In this document: positions 38,502 through 46,080 of the stretch, piece after piece
Layout: each line of letters begins with the position of its first letter
How positions within the stretch are numbered: the first letter of the stretch is position 1
Origin: Chlorobium ferrooxidans DSM 13031
GTDB taxonomy: Bacteria; Bacteroidota; Chlorobiia; Chlorobiales; Chlorobiaceae
Reading direction: 5' to 3'
NCBI RefSeq assembly: GCF_000168715.1
Contig: NZ_AASE01000006.1
Span: 62,001-126,000, forward strand
Length of the DNA: 64,000 nucleotides
Program-made: the position numbers and the translations under genes
Notes under the pieces: generated by a model
Told to the model about the DNA's origin: nothing
Databases searched by the model: none
Seen by the model: only the letters and a program-made list of their open reading frames with translations

Positions 38502-38639
38502 TTTCTCTTTTCCAAATATTAATATCCCAGCAAGACTACAACGAGAAGGACCTCTGCGTTAATCAACAATGCAACAATTTTTCCCTCTAATATCCCGACT
38601 ATGATGTTTCGGGAACGGAGATACTTTCTATGCCTTTTA

Positions 38640-38930
38640 ATTTACTGTTTTGAACAACCAGAAAATACCGAACTCCCAAATATCCGGGTACTTACGCAAC
38701 TGGATAACACATAACGAATAGCGGTGGAAGGCTGAACTGTGGGAAACAAGTAGAGTTTGTTATGAACGTCCCATCGTTGTTGAAATAGAGGCTAACGGGC
38801 TTTTTTGAATGGAGTTATTGGGGTTTAGGAAAGGCGGTATGGAGGTTGGAGTTCAATAGGACACCTGTGTTTTCCCCTGTCAACGCTTCCCCATTCCATT
38901 GCTGGTTATCGAGGCAGGACGTGCCCCCAT
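38640..38930. repeat. Dispersed-repeat copy ending at an IS3 relic
   Basis: 38725-38920 matches 37208-37410 (AAACAAGTAGAGTTTGTTAT, TTGAATGGAGTTATTGGGG, CCTGTCAACGCTTCCCC). It breaks off in the GGCA part and is joined to the transposase fragment at 38931. Together with 38502-38639, where nothing is seen, it fills the gap. Confidence 0.75.
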
Positions 38931-39016
38931 CTATAAGACCACTTGTTCTTGGAAATTTTCCTCAAACTGAGCGGCAGATTCTGCCGGTGTTAACCCGTTC
39001 AATGCATGAACTGATT
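38931..39016 (-). mobile_element. IS3-family transposase fragment (C-terminal end)
   Basis: The minus strand reads VHALNGLTPAESAAQFEENF, then QEQVVL and stop, the usual C-terminal end of IS3-family OrfB transposases (ALNGLTPAEFA). Only about 27 codons remain and no terminal repeats are visible. A sister fragment lies at 43601. Confidence 0.72.
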
Positions 39017-39204
39017 GAAATGAATACCGTTATATAGTGCTTGAGCTTAGATGGGCACGATTCATAATATCCTGTTGTAATATTAAAGGGAGTCCCCTAC
39101 TACCTAAATTTTCTCCCAACACTGCGCGGCAGCCGTAATGACTCCGAACGTAATTCCAAGAATGCCAATTGCTTGATCAAGCATAGGATCTCAGGTCTGC
39201 AATA

Positions 39205-39275
39205 CCGAACGTAAAAGCCACCGGCGCTGCGCGGCTTTATCGCGCAGCGTACATGTGGACTTCTGGGTTAGCCAC
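39205..39275 (-). other. Candidate attC-like recombination site after the repeat-protein gene
   Basis: Directly after the stop of the repeat-protein gene the minus strand reads GGCTAACCCAG, then CGCTGCGCG paired with CGCGCAGCG, then GGTGGCTTTTACGTTCGG. The AAC...GTT ends and the long central stem have attC form, and the position right behind a stop is typical. The right core GTTCGGT departs from GTTRRRY, so this is only a candidate. Confidence 0.45.
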
Positions 39276-39800
39276 TTAGCAGTTGACGCCATTTTGGGTG
39301 TGACGCTCCATTTCTGCGAGGTGCTCAGGTTCCTCGTAACGGCCATGAGCACCAATGAATGAACCGGCAGGGTGGTAGCGCCCATCGGTACCTAAGAATG
39401 CATCTTGAATATGGTACCGCCCGTCTTGACCGAGAAAAGAGCCAGCGTAGTGATACCGACCATCTTGGCCAAGAAAGCAACCCTGAGGGTGGTACTTACC
39501 GTCCTGCCCAAGGAAAGAACCTTGCGGATGGAACTTTCCATCTTGGCCGAGGAATGACCCTTGTGGATGGTATTTACCGTCTTGGCCAACGAACTGGCCC
39601 TGAGGGTGATATTTTCCATCTTGGCCAACGAACTCGCCACTCCGATGGTACTTCCCATCTTGGCCTAAGAAATAACCCGCAGAGTGATATTTCCCATCCT
39701 GGCCTAGGAAAGAACCTTTTGGGTGATACTTCCCATCGGTACCAAGGAATGAGCCAGCAGAGTGGTACTGACCATCAACACCGAGAAATTTACCGGGCAT
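39276..39800 (-). CDS. Protein of about thirteen 12-residue tandem repeats
   Basis: A 174-residue protein built almost wholly from the repeat FLGQDGKYHPQG (variants GTDGRYHPAGS, GQDGKFHPQGS), ending in GRYEEPEHLAEMERHTQNG. The regular G-x-D-G-x-Y-H pattern suggests a beta-roll or solenoid with a possible metal or ligand site in the Asp-Gly turns and Tyr-His pairs. I know of no functional assignment. The ATG at 39800 was chosen because GGAGG stands 8 bp upstream; the ATG at 39824 has no ribosome site. No signal peptide. A candidate attC follows directly. Confidence 0.75.
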   Translation of the reverse strand: MPGKFLGVDGQYHSAGSFLGTDGKYHPKGSFLGQDGKYHSAGYFLGQDGKYHRSGEFVGQDGKYHPQGQFVGQDGKYHPQGSFLGQDGKFHPQGSFLGQDGKYHPQGCFLGQDGRYHYAGSFLGQDGRYHIQDAFLGTDGRYHPAGSFIGAHGRYEEPEHLAEMERHTQNGVNC

Positions 39801-39829
39801 ACGCAAATCCTCCAGAAGCGGCATAACAA

Positions 39830-39960
39830 TGTTTAGACTGATCTGCCTAATTCAGAAACGCAGAAGCCTCTTTCTGTATAAGACGACTTCCGACTTATTC
39901 AAAACAGTAAAACTAACAGCCTATTTAAAAAAGATTTACAACAAAACACCTCTTGTTATA
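39830..39960. repeat. Dispersed-repeat module D, degraded
   Basis: GTTTAGACTGATCTGCCTAA, then TCAGAAACGCAGAAG and TTTCTGTATAAG resemble 47858-47900 and 41385-41420. It lies between the repeat protein and the integrase fragment. Confidence 0.55.
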
Positions 39961-39968
39961 AGTCTGGT

Positions 39969-40229
39969 TTATACAGATCCGTCTAAACCGACAATAAACA
40001 TATCAACAGGACTTTTTACTCCATGACCACCTTTGTTTAAAACATGCGTATAAATCATCGTGGTACTGACATCTTTATGCCCCATTAATTCCTGAATGGT
40101 TCGAATATCATACCCAGCTTCGAGTAAATGAGTTGCATAAGAATGCCTGAACGTATGACAACCAGCATGCTTACTAACGTCACAACAATAGATTACTGAA
40201 ATAATAGCAAAATATTGTTTGGCTATCAA
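39969..40229 (-). pseudogene. Integron-type tyrosine recombinase (IntI), C-terminal fragment
   Basis: The minus strand encodes [20 protein letters not shown], then [20 protein letters not shown] and [19 protein letters not shown]. HxxR (HTFRHS), the GHKDVSTT box and the catalytic Tyr in MIYTHV are the C-terminal active-site elements of tyrosine recombinases. [13 protein letters not shown] is the ending characteristic of integron integrases. The N-terminal 250 or so residues, including the first catalytic Arg, are missing, so it is inactive. The duplicated serB leader lies just to its right (40321). Confidence 0.82.
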
Positions 40230-40320
40230 GAAAACACGACAGTAAACAGCAAGTAACTACGCCACCACACGCATGTATTCAGTGAGCGCCCGATTCTTGC
40301 TCGCAAGCCGTCGCTCCACA

Positions 40321-40489
40321 CCCCCTATTTTTGAAGGTTCGGAAAACAACACTATCTTGATTGATGTTTTTGCTGAATGTCGGGCAGGAGTATCAACGTA
40401 TTGCGATATAATGTTTTGTTGATACCGCGACCGGGGCGAATAACCTTACCAGGCAACAATGAGCGAGCTTCTCTTGATCAATATTACAG
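40321..40489 (+). repeat. Copy of the serB leader and first ten codons
   Basis: 169 bp that match 49000-49168 with about six substitutions and no gap. It includes the leader, the ATG and codons for MSELLLINIT, after which the sequence diverges and stops after a few codons (ERLDG). Direct orientation, 8.7 kb from the real gene. A non-functional start fragment. Confidence 0.93.
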
Positions 40490-40534
40490 AACGCCTTGAC
40501 GGATGATTTTTTGGGTATACGGATTGCGACTGAA

Positions 40535-40715
40535 TGATTATCAGCGGAAACAAGTAGAGATTGTCGTCAACGTCCCCGAACTGAGAAAAAGCGGGTATCG
40601 GATTGAATATATTCGAGTTAACTTGATAATGAGAGAAAGTGGGGGCGAGGAGTTATTATCGTTATTCAACAACGTCCCGGAAATTGTTGAACAAGAACAT
40701 AGCGTCCGGTCGGAG
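40535..40715. repeat. Dispersed-repeat copy, long form
   Basis: AAACAAGTAGAGATTGTCGT, AACTGAGAAAAAGCGGGTAT, GGGGGCGAGGAGTTATTATC and AACGTCCCGGAAATTGTTGA form the fullest version of the module. Nearest relative 44750-44920. Plus strand. Open in one frame by chance; not called as a gene. Confidence 0.75.
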
Positions 40716-40721
40716 GCAGGG

Positions 40722-41351
40722 TTACACCCCTCCATGCTTGCGCTGAACATATTGCCGGTGTTCCACATCGGTTTGTTGTGTCAAGGCCAAGCGGTTGGCC
40801 TCCAATCTGCCGATGCAGAATTGCATGCGGTTCTCCGACATCACTTCCGTTACCTGGCTTCGTATGTGATTGATGAAGCTTGCCGTTGAGTATACACCAA
40901 CCGGTAACTCAGTCTTGAACTCAGCCTTACCCGTAAAGACCACAGCAGACGAAATCGTCTCGGGTGGTAAGAAGTCGAGGAGTGATTGAACCGCACGAAC
41001 ATGACCAAAATTCTGATGGACGGGATTCAGGAACCTGAACTTGCTCTTGAATAGAACCTGGGTCCACATGGAGTGCCTTGGGTTCGCAAATATCCAGCCC
41101 TTGTAGTTCTTCGTCTCGATCACGTAAACGCCAGAACGTGCGATGAGAATGTGATCGACCTGGCTTGTCCCATCGTTGCGCCTCAGTGTCACATTGTTCA
41201 TGAGGTGATAGCTCGGCGCGGTGAAGTTCTCAATCAATCTGGCAGCCAAATTAGCTTCAGCTCGGTTCTGCAGCGAATAGACGCGGTAGTAATGACCGGC
41301 AGCGAAGCCAATGGCAAAAACAGCAGCGAGGAGGAGTAGCAGTTCGATCAC
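40722..41351 (-). CDS. NERD-domain protein, membrane anchored
   Basis: A 209-residue protein with an N-terminal membrane helix (IELLLLLAAVFAIGFAAG) and a NERD nuclease-related domain (PF08378): VTLRRNDGTSQVDHILIARS, GVYVIETKNYKGWIF with the D and E-x-K residues of restriction-like nucleases. NERD proteins are proposed to process DNA or RNA; no target is known. The C-terminal 60 residues are less conserved and cysteine-poor. Flanked by repeat copies on both sides. Confidence 0.87.
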   Translation of the reverse strand: MIELLLLLAAVFAIGFAAGHYYRVYSLQNRAEANLAARLIENFTAPSYHLMNNVTLRRNDGTSQVDHILIARSGVYVIETKNYKGWIFANPRHSMWTQVLFKSKFRFLNPVHQNFGHVRAVQSLLDFLPPETISSAVVFTGKAEFKTELPVGVYSTASFINHIRSQVTEVMSENRMQFCIGRLEANRLALTQQTDVEHRQYVQRKHGGV

Positions 41352-41364
41352 GGTTTGTGCAACC

Positions 41365-41535
41365 TAACATTGTTTCAAGTGATCTGGATGATTCAGAAAA
41401 AGCAAATACCTTCTTTCTGTGTAACTCCTTTCCTGAATTACTGTAAAGCTATTGATATTTCCTATAAACACAAAATGACAGAAAAAGAGGAGGGGGCGAT
41501 TGGTGGTTCATGTCTACTAATGTCTCATTCCTGAC
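41365..41535. repeat. Dispersed-repeat module D
   Basis: ACCTTCTTTCTGTGTAACTC, then GAATTACTGTAAAGCTATTG and TTTCCTATAAACACAAAA match 28865-28910 and 47900-47965. Confidence 0.7.
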
Positions 41536-41539
41536 TTGC

Positions 41540-41867
41540 AGGTTGGTTTGTTGGGTAATTGGAAGCGGTGGAAGGCTGAAATGCCGACACAAGTAGAGTT
41601 TGTTACGAACGTCCCCGCGTTGTTGAAACAGAGGCTAACGGACTGTTTTGAATGGTGTTATTGGGGTTTTGGAACAGCGGTATGGGAGTTGGAGATCAAT
41701 AGGGTGCCTGCGTTTTCCCCTGTTAACGCTTCCCCATTCCATTGCGGGCTATTGAGGCATGACTCGGGGTCATGATGGCTGGCTATGCCTTTCATGTGAG
41801 TAACTTGCATTCTCTGCTTTTTGCCGGTTTTCCTCGGCGCTTACAGGATGTCCCCAATTCCACTCGT
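41540..41867. repeat. Dispersed-repeat copy, both main modules
   Basis: GGCTGAAATGCCGACACAAG, TTGTTGAAACAGAGGCTAAC, CCCCTGTTAACGCTTCCCC, GGCATGACTCGGGGTCATGA and GCGCTTACAGGATGTCCCC. In this copy one frame is open and reads QVEFVTNVPALLKQRLTDCF. The same frame in sister copies has stops at the same place (CAG versus TAG). Confidence 0.78.
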
Positions 41868-41893
41868 AAGGGCCACTTCGGCAAGTAGCCCTT
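41868..41893. repeat. Strong hairpin behind the cysteine-rich peptide gene
   Basis: AAGGGC-C-ACTT-CGGC-AAGT-A-GCCCTT folds into a stable stem with a CGGC loop. It lies 28 bp past the peptide gene on the minus strand. No T-run follows on that strand, so it may be an mRNA-stabilising or recombination structure rather than a simple terminator. Confidence 0.55.
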
Positions 41894-41920
41894 GTAATTT
41901 AGATGAAAACTATACATATA

Positions 41921-42193
41921 TTATTTAAGAGTCTCTCCCGTGTTATTACAAAGACTTGTGGAACCACCACAACTTGTCCCCACTGTTGCCGCCTGAAGTG
42001 TACCTCCACCACAACACGCTTTTCCCGGAATATCTCCTTTTGTTTTAAGGTTTTCAGCAGAACTGCATGATGATAAATTAGAAGGCTTTGCACATGCATC
42101 AGAGGGAAATACTTTAGTACAACTAAATTTTGCATCGCCTCCGCAATACCCTTTTGAGACGTTAACTCCCTTTTTGATTTCTTTGTGTTCCAT
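41921..42193 (-). CDS. Cysteine-rich peptide, candidate RiPP precursor
   Basis: A 90-residue peptide with eight cysteines at 17, 25, 34, 43, 60, 61, 75 and 82 and many Gly, Ser and Thr (SKGYCGGDAKFSC, GKACCGGGTLQA, GTSCGGSTSLC). The first 14 residues (MEHKEIKKGVNVSK) lack Cys and would be a short leader. It begins 12 bp after the radical SAM/SPASM gene behind a strong AGGAGG ribosome site, so the two share a transcript and the peptide should be made in excess of the enzyme. I infer that it is the substrate for thioether or other Cys-directed cross-links. It matches no precursor family that I can name. Confidence 0.72.
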   Translation of the reverse strand: MEHKEIKKGVNVSKGYCGGDAKFSCTKVFPSDACAKPSNLSSCSSAENLKTKGDIPGKACCGGGTLQAATVGTSCGGSTSLCNNTGETLK

Positions 42194-42205
42194 TTTGACC
42201 TCCTC

Positions 42206-43537
42206 TTATTTGTTATCTAGTAACACCGCATCCGCCAAAACACCCTCATAATATTTTGCAATATATTTACAATATTCTTCTTTACGATCAGGTTTCGTCA
42301 TCATGTCGTAAGGACATCCCCCTGCACATATTGGCAATAATGAACATTCTGAGCATTTCTCATCACTGGTAGGGTCATATGATAGCCATTTTACTGCATC
42401 TAATCTCCCCAAATCTACGCCTTTATTTAAATTACCAACTATACCATCTTTGCCCGTCACATGAATCCAACATTTCTTTAAATCACCTCTTGGTGTTATA
42501 AGATAGTTAGATACAGATACTGCACCACATGGGCTTTTCGGATTAAATTCAGCACAGTTATGTTGAGCCATATTATTTCGCGAAAGAATTTTCTTAAGAT
42601 CACTACTCCAAAACCGGAATTCATCAAATGAAAACATATTATCCTTATTCATCATAACTGAACCAGTCCAATCTTTCACCAAACCTAAAGACACTACATT
42701 TTCGCAATTTGGGCCAATTATCTTTTCCTGATAAAAATAATCCATCAACTCATGATAACGAGTGATATTTGTCTTATCTACATTAACTCTTATACCTACT
42801 TTAATTTTACCTAAACAGATTTTAAGTGCATTAATAATATCACAAAAACTACCCTCATTGTTCAATCCGTAAAATCTTCTCGAGTCATGAATATCTTTAA
42901 TACCGTCAACAGTAATTTGCAAATAGTTAATTTTAAGGCGCAATAAGATATTTACCAACTCTTCGCTAAGAAGAGTACCGTTAGTAATCATATTAGCAGA
43001 ATATGTTACGTTATTAGTATTCGCAAGATCAATAAAATATTTTGACATCTCTTCAATCGCCTCTATTTCGAGTAGAGGTTCACCCCCATACCATGTAACC
43101 TCAAAAGAAGAAAGATCATTAATACCATCCTTAACAAAACGCTTTATACGCTCTATTGTATTTTTACTCATCCGGCTCCCAACACTTTTATTCTCGTAGC
43201 AATAAATACATCCCAAATTACATTTATCAGTAGGAACTATAGTCAGATGCATATTATTTTTAGAATACTTTGAGGCACCAAATTTGATCCTAACAAGGTC
43301 CAATTCATTGATCGCCGCATCCACAAGATAACCATTCTCAATAAGGTAAGCGAATAAATCACGATTATATTTCCTCACATATTTCAACCCTTTTTGGTCG
43401 CAATTTTGCAATAAGTCAATCAATTCATTATCTGCAAGCATAATATTTCCAGAGTATGCATTTCCTGCGATATAATCAAAGATACCACCTTGCAGGCGAA
43501 CAAAATGATTATATCTTGAGCCTTTATATTCTTTCAT
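42206..43537 (-). CDS. Radical SAM/SPASM peptide maturase
   Basis: A 443-residue enzyme. The radical SAM cluster is CNLGCIYC (Cys 106, 110, 113), followed by the SAM-contacting TWYGGEPLLE and the NMITNGTLL strand. The C-terminal SPASM domain is complete: Cys 337, 356, 395, 398, 404, 408 and 423 in the C-x18-C and C-x2-C-x5-C-x3-C-x14-C arrangement that binds two auxiliary 4Fe-4S clusters. The first 95 residues resemble the peptide-recognition (RRE-like) region of such maturases. Next to a Cys-rich peptide, this is the layout of sactipeptide/ranthipeptide-type systems. No protease or exporter gene is adjacent. Confidence 0.88.
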   Translation of the reverse strand: MKEYKGSRYNHFVRLQGGIFDYIAGNAYSGNIMLADNELIDLLQNCDQKGLKYVRKYNRDLFAYLIENGYLVDAAINELDLVRIKFGASKYSKNNMHLTIVPTDKCNLGCIYCYENKSVGSRMSKNTIERIKRFVKDGINDLSSFEVTWYGGEPLLEIEAIEEMSKYFIDLANTNNVTYSANMITNGTLLSEELVNILLRLKINYLQITVDGIKDIHDSRRFYGLNNEGSFCDIINALKICLGKIKVGIRVNVDKTNITRYHELMDYFYQEKIIGPNCENVVSLGLVKDWTGSVMMNKDNMFSFDEFRFWSSDLKKILSRNNMAQHNCAEFNPKSPCGAVSVSNYLITPRGDLKKCWIHVTGKDGIVGNLNKGVDLGRLDAVKWLSYDPTSDEKCSECSLLPICAGGCPYDMMTKPDRKEEYCKYIAKYYEGVLADAVLLDNK

Positions 43538-43600
43538 TTATACTAACAGTGTATGTGTTTATATTTTGGCAAATACTGCGTTTGGCTCGTTTACTGTAAC

Positions 43601-43675
43601 ACTTATTCTTGGAAATTCTCCTCAAATTGAGCGGCAAATTCTGCCGATTTTAACCCGTTCAAAGCATGAACTTAA
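43601..43675 (-). mobile_element. IS3-family transposase fragment, second copy
   Basis: The minus strand reads VHALNGLKSAEFAAQFEENF, QE and stop, matching the fragment at 38931. Only the last 22 or so codons remain. It lies between the exported-protein gene and the radical SAM gene. Confidence 0.7.
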
Positions 43676-43701
43676 TATACCCTCCCCGATTCCCCCTTCT
43701 G

Positions 43702-44487
43702 TTATTCGTTTCCCGCCTTTGTAACGTAAACATAGTAGCTTGGAAACTGGTATTCCCGTGGGTATACGAGGTAGAACTCGAATGAATACTCCTTCCCTTT
43801 TGTCAAGGGGCTTGACGAAGCAACCACATTGTAAAAAGGCCCTAATTTGCTCTGTCCTTTAAATAGTATCTGTCTACCTTCGTATTGTCCTACAAGCGTG
43901 ATCTTCTTTGGCAACTCGTAGTCTATGGGCTTCATGGTCTGGTATTTCTGTTTTTCCTGAACAAGACGGTCAAGTCCCTGTTTGTACTCCGCCTTTTTTA
44001 CTTTGTCTGAAGCCTGTTCTATCCAAGCCTTGTAACGCTTGATATCCATGTTGATTGCTTGTATTGTTGCATCAAGGAGTACCTTTTTGAGGAAGTTGTG
44101 ATCCTCTTGTATGCCAACAATAAGATGTTGTGATGTGTTGCCAAATCTATTCGTTACAATAAATTCCGTCAGACCATTTATACCCAGTTCTTCCTTGGTG
44201 AAAGAAAGAAGAACTCCCTCTGGAAGGTAAGCTTTGCAGTAATCGTTTTTAATTCGGTAAATCGTAATCGAGTAAGGGGACTTTTCTGTTAATCCCTTTT
44301 TTACATCGATTTTAAAATCTTCTTTTTGAGTGCATCCTCCTGTTGCAACGCGTATATCAATAGTTTTAGGTGTTTGATTCAACCCCAAAAGAACTTCACT
44401 TTCGCTATTGGCATATGACGATATGGAAAAAATGGTGATGAATAGTGCAAGTGCAAATTGAGACAATCTATCGATGTTCATTTTCAT
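43702..44487 (-). CDS. Exported protein of unknown family, 261 aa
   Basis: Signal peptide MNIDRLSQFALALFITIFSI to SSYANS. The mature protein has two cysteines in the first third (ATGGCTQKEDF, KNDYCKAYL), a central helical region rich in Lys and Glu (IKRYKAWIEQASDKVKKAEY) and a beta-rich end (EYSFEFYLVYPREYQFPSYY). I cannot name the family. It lies upstream of the radical SAM gene on the same strand, but an IS3 relic and 160 bp separate them, so common function is not implied. Confidence 0.62.
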   Translation of the reverse strand: MKMNIDRLSQFALALFITIFSISSYANSESEVLLGLNQTPKTIDIRVATGGCTQKEDFKIDVKKGLTEKSPYSITIYRIKNDYCKAYLPEGVLLSFTKEELGINGLTEFIVTNRFGNTSQHLIVGIQEDHNFLKKVLLDATIQAINMDIKRYKAWIEQASDKVKKAEYKQGLDRLVQEKQKYQTMKPIDYELPKKITLVGQYEGRQILFKGQSKLGPFYNVVASSSPLTKGKEYSFEFYLVYPREYQFPSYYVYVTKAGNE

Positions 44488-45183
44488 TACTCCTTACGAT
44501 TGAAATTTGGCATTGTCAAAAGGTTATGGAGTATACATTGTTTAAATGCATCCGATCCATCCTGCACATGCTGCGGATTATTGAGTTGTAATCCGTCTAC
44601 AAACCCCGCAGTAAATTGGATCGACTTTTCACTATTATAATATTAATATTTCACGCTATTTCAAAAAAAACGAAAGCCAAGAACAACTGTCGGCTCATAT
44701 TCTACATCTATTTTAGCATCCATTCACAGGATGGATTGCAGGGTAACCGGATAACGATGGAAGGCTTAAATGTGGTCTTAAGTAGACTTTGTCTTCAACG
44801 TCTCCGAACTGAGAAAAAGCGGTTATCGGATTAAACGGATTGGAGTTATCGCGAAAACGAAGGGAAGAGGGGCAAGGAGTTATTATCGTTATTAAACAAC
44901 GTCCCGGAAGTTGTTACGAGACTCTCACTCGAATCTCGTAACCTGGACAAAGGATGCTTGACAGCCGTTCATCAGCATGTCGGATACCAGATAACGATAA
45001 GGTACGAGATTCTACAGAAGTGAGCAACCAGCCTCTTTATTTTGTGCTGTAGACAGCACCGGTGGGGCTATTGTGTAAACGGGGAAACTTTGTGTTTGGT
45101 AGTTTTAATATAGGATGTCCCGTATTCCCCGTCCCAAATAATCATTAATATTTATCGCAAAGCCCGAGAAACTGCCAATCGGC
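44488..45183. repeat. Gene-free stretch with a dispersed-repeat copy
   Basis: 44750-44920 is a near full copy of the module at 40535 (TTCAACGTCTCCGAACTGAG, GGCAAGGAGTTATTATCGTT, ACAACGTCCCGGAAGTTGTT). Around 45110 the words AGGATGTCCCGTATTCC echo the right end of other copies. No gene is seen in the rest. Confidence 0.7.
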
Positions 45184-45270
45184 CCCTAACGCAAAGTTCA
45201 CCTGCAAACCCAAAGTGAACGGCCTTCAGCCGCTCACTTTGGGTTTGTCAGGTGCAACGAAAAGTTAGAA
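45184..45270 (-). other. attC recombination site of an integron cassette
   Basis: 87 bp bounded by CCCTAAC and GTTAGAA (RYYYAAC...GTTRRRY). Inside, CACCTG, CAAACCCAAAGTGA and CGGC pair with GCCG, TCACTTTGGGTTTG and CAGGTG, with unpaired single bases and a CTTCA tip, the folded form that integron integrases recognise. It lies 30 bp behind the stop of the UPF0489 gene on the minus strand, the expected place for the attC of that cassette. Confidence 0.85.
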
Positions 45271-45300
45271 TTACTATAATAATTTATTTATGCGTGATAT

Positions 45301-46080
45301 TTAAATGCTATTTATCAAATCGTTTAACCAGCTACATATTTCTTTACTGGTTATATTGTCATTCTCAATGCGACACGCTTCGACACATCTGGATTCCTTT
45401 GCGATTGTGATAATGGTTGCGCCCTCTATTATTTCTTTTAACACTTTAAGTTCCGGAGATTTTATATCCCAAAGTGAAGCAGCAGAGGTAAAGTAATCGC
45501 AGTCTATATCAAGAATATACTGACTGAGTAAATTTGGTTCTATTTTGTTAAATTTGTCGATAGCATCAGTTAGAACTGCATTAGACACAGAATCTCTCGC
45601 AATATCTATAATGCAATAATCATTATGAGGTGCTCGTGTACATGTTGGAGTACAAGTTGGAGTGTACTCGATAATTTTCTGATCATCGTATGCTGAAGAA
45701 TTAGTGTCAATATTAAAAATATTATTATTTATGGCGGCATTATTGCCATCACATTTTGCCAAACAGAAAGACTTATTTATAATTCCAGTGGTTGTTGCAA
45801 AATCAATATGCTCGTCATGTTTTAATTGAGTAATGACTTGGGATATGTCTCGGGTTGTCATGTATGTACTAAAAGCTCCAGCTATTATTTGTTTTTTTAG
45901 GCTTAAAAACTGAGGATCAGTATCTTTTACTTGTGCTATTGCTCGATGATATGAGAAATTCAGAAAAGCAGGGTGTGAATCAGTATGATAATCGAGGGTG
46001 ATAACATTTTGTTTATTTTCTTTAGACCAGGCATCGAGTACTTCATGATGGTTTTCGACGATTATAACTTGTTTGCGCAT
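45301..46080 (-). CDS. UPF0489 family protein, integron cassette gene
   Basis: A 259-residue protein of the UPF0489 family (PF12640): VIIVENHHEVLDAWSKENK, then ITLDYHTDSHPAFLN, and later QYILDIDCDYFTSAASLWD. The conserved DYHTDSH and DIDCDYF acidic/histidine motifs suggest a metal-dependent hydrolase related to the arginase fold. Function not established. Low GC. Its 3' end carries a full attC site, so gene plus attC form a cassette of about 0.9 kb or more. Confidence 0.85.
   Translation of the reverse strand: MRKQVIIVENHHEVLDAWSKENKQNVITLDYHTDSHPAFLNFSYHRAIAQVKDTDPQFLSLKKQIIAGAFSTYMTTRDISQVITQLKHDEHIDFATTTGIINKSFCLAKCDGNNAAINNNIFNIDTNSSAYDDQKIIEYTPTCTPTCTRAPHNDYCIIDIARDSVSNAVLTDAIDKFNKIEPNLLSQYILDIDCDYFTSAASLWDIKSPELKVLKEIIEGATIITIAKESRCVEACRIENDNITSKEICSWLNDLINSI

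Noticed and set aside
39276..39824. CRISPR-like array from regularly spaced 36-bp units
   Set aside because: The units are contiguous and code a periodic protein; there are no unique spacers and no cas genes.
40503..40889. 128-aa plus-strand ORF as a gene
   Set aside because: Its first half is a dispersed-repeat copy and its second half is antisense to the NERD gene; no ribosome site and no homology.
41536..41775. 79-aa plus-strand ORF as a living gene
   Set aside because: It lies wholly in a repeat copy whose sister copies have stops in the same frame; reported as a finding rather than a gene.
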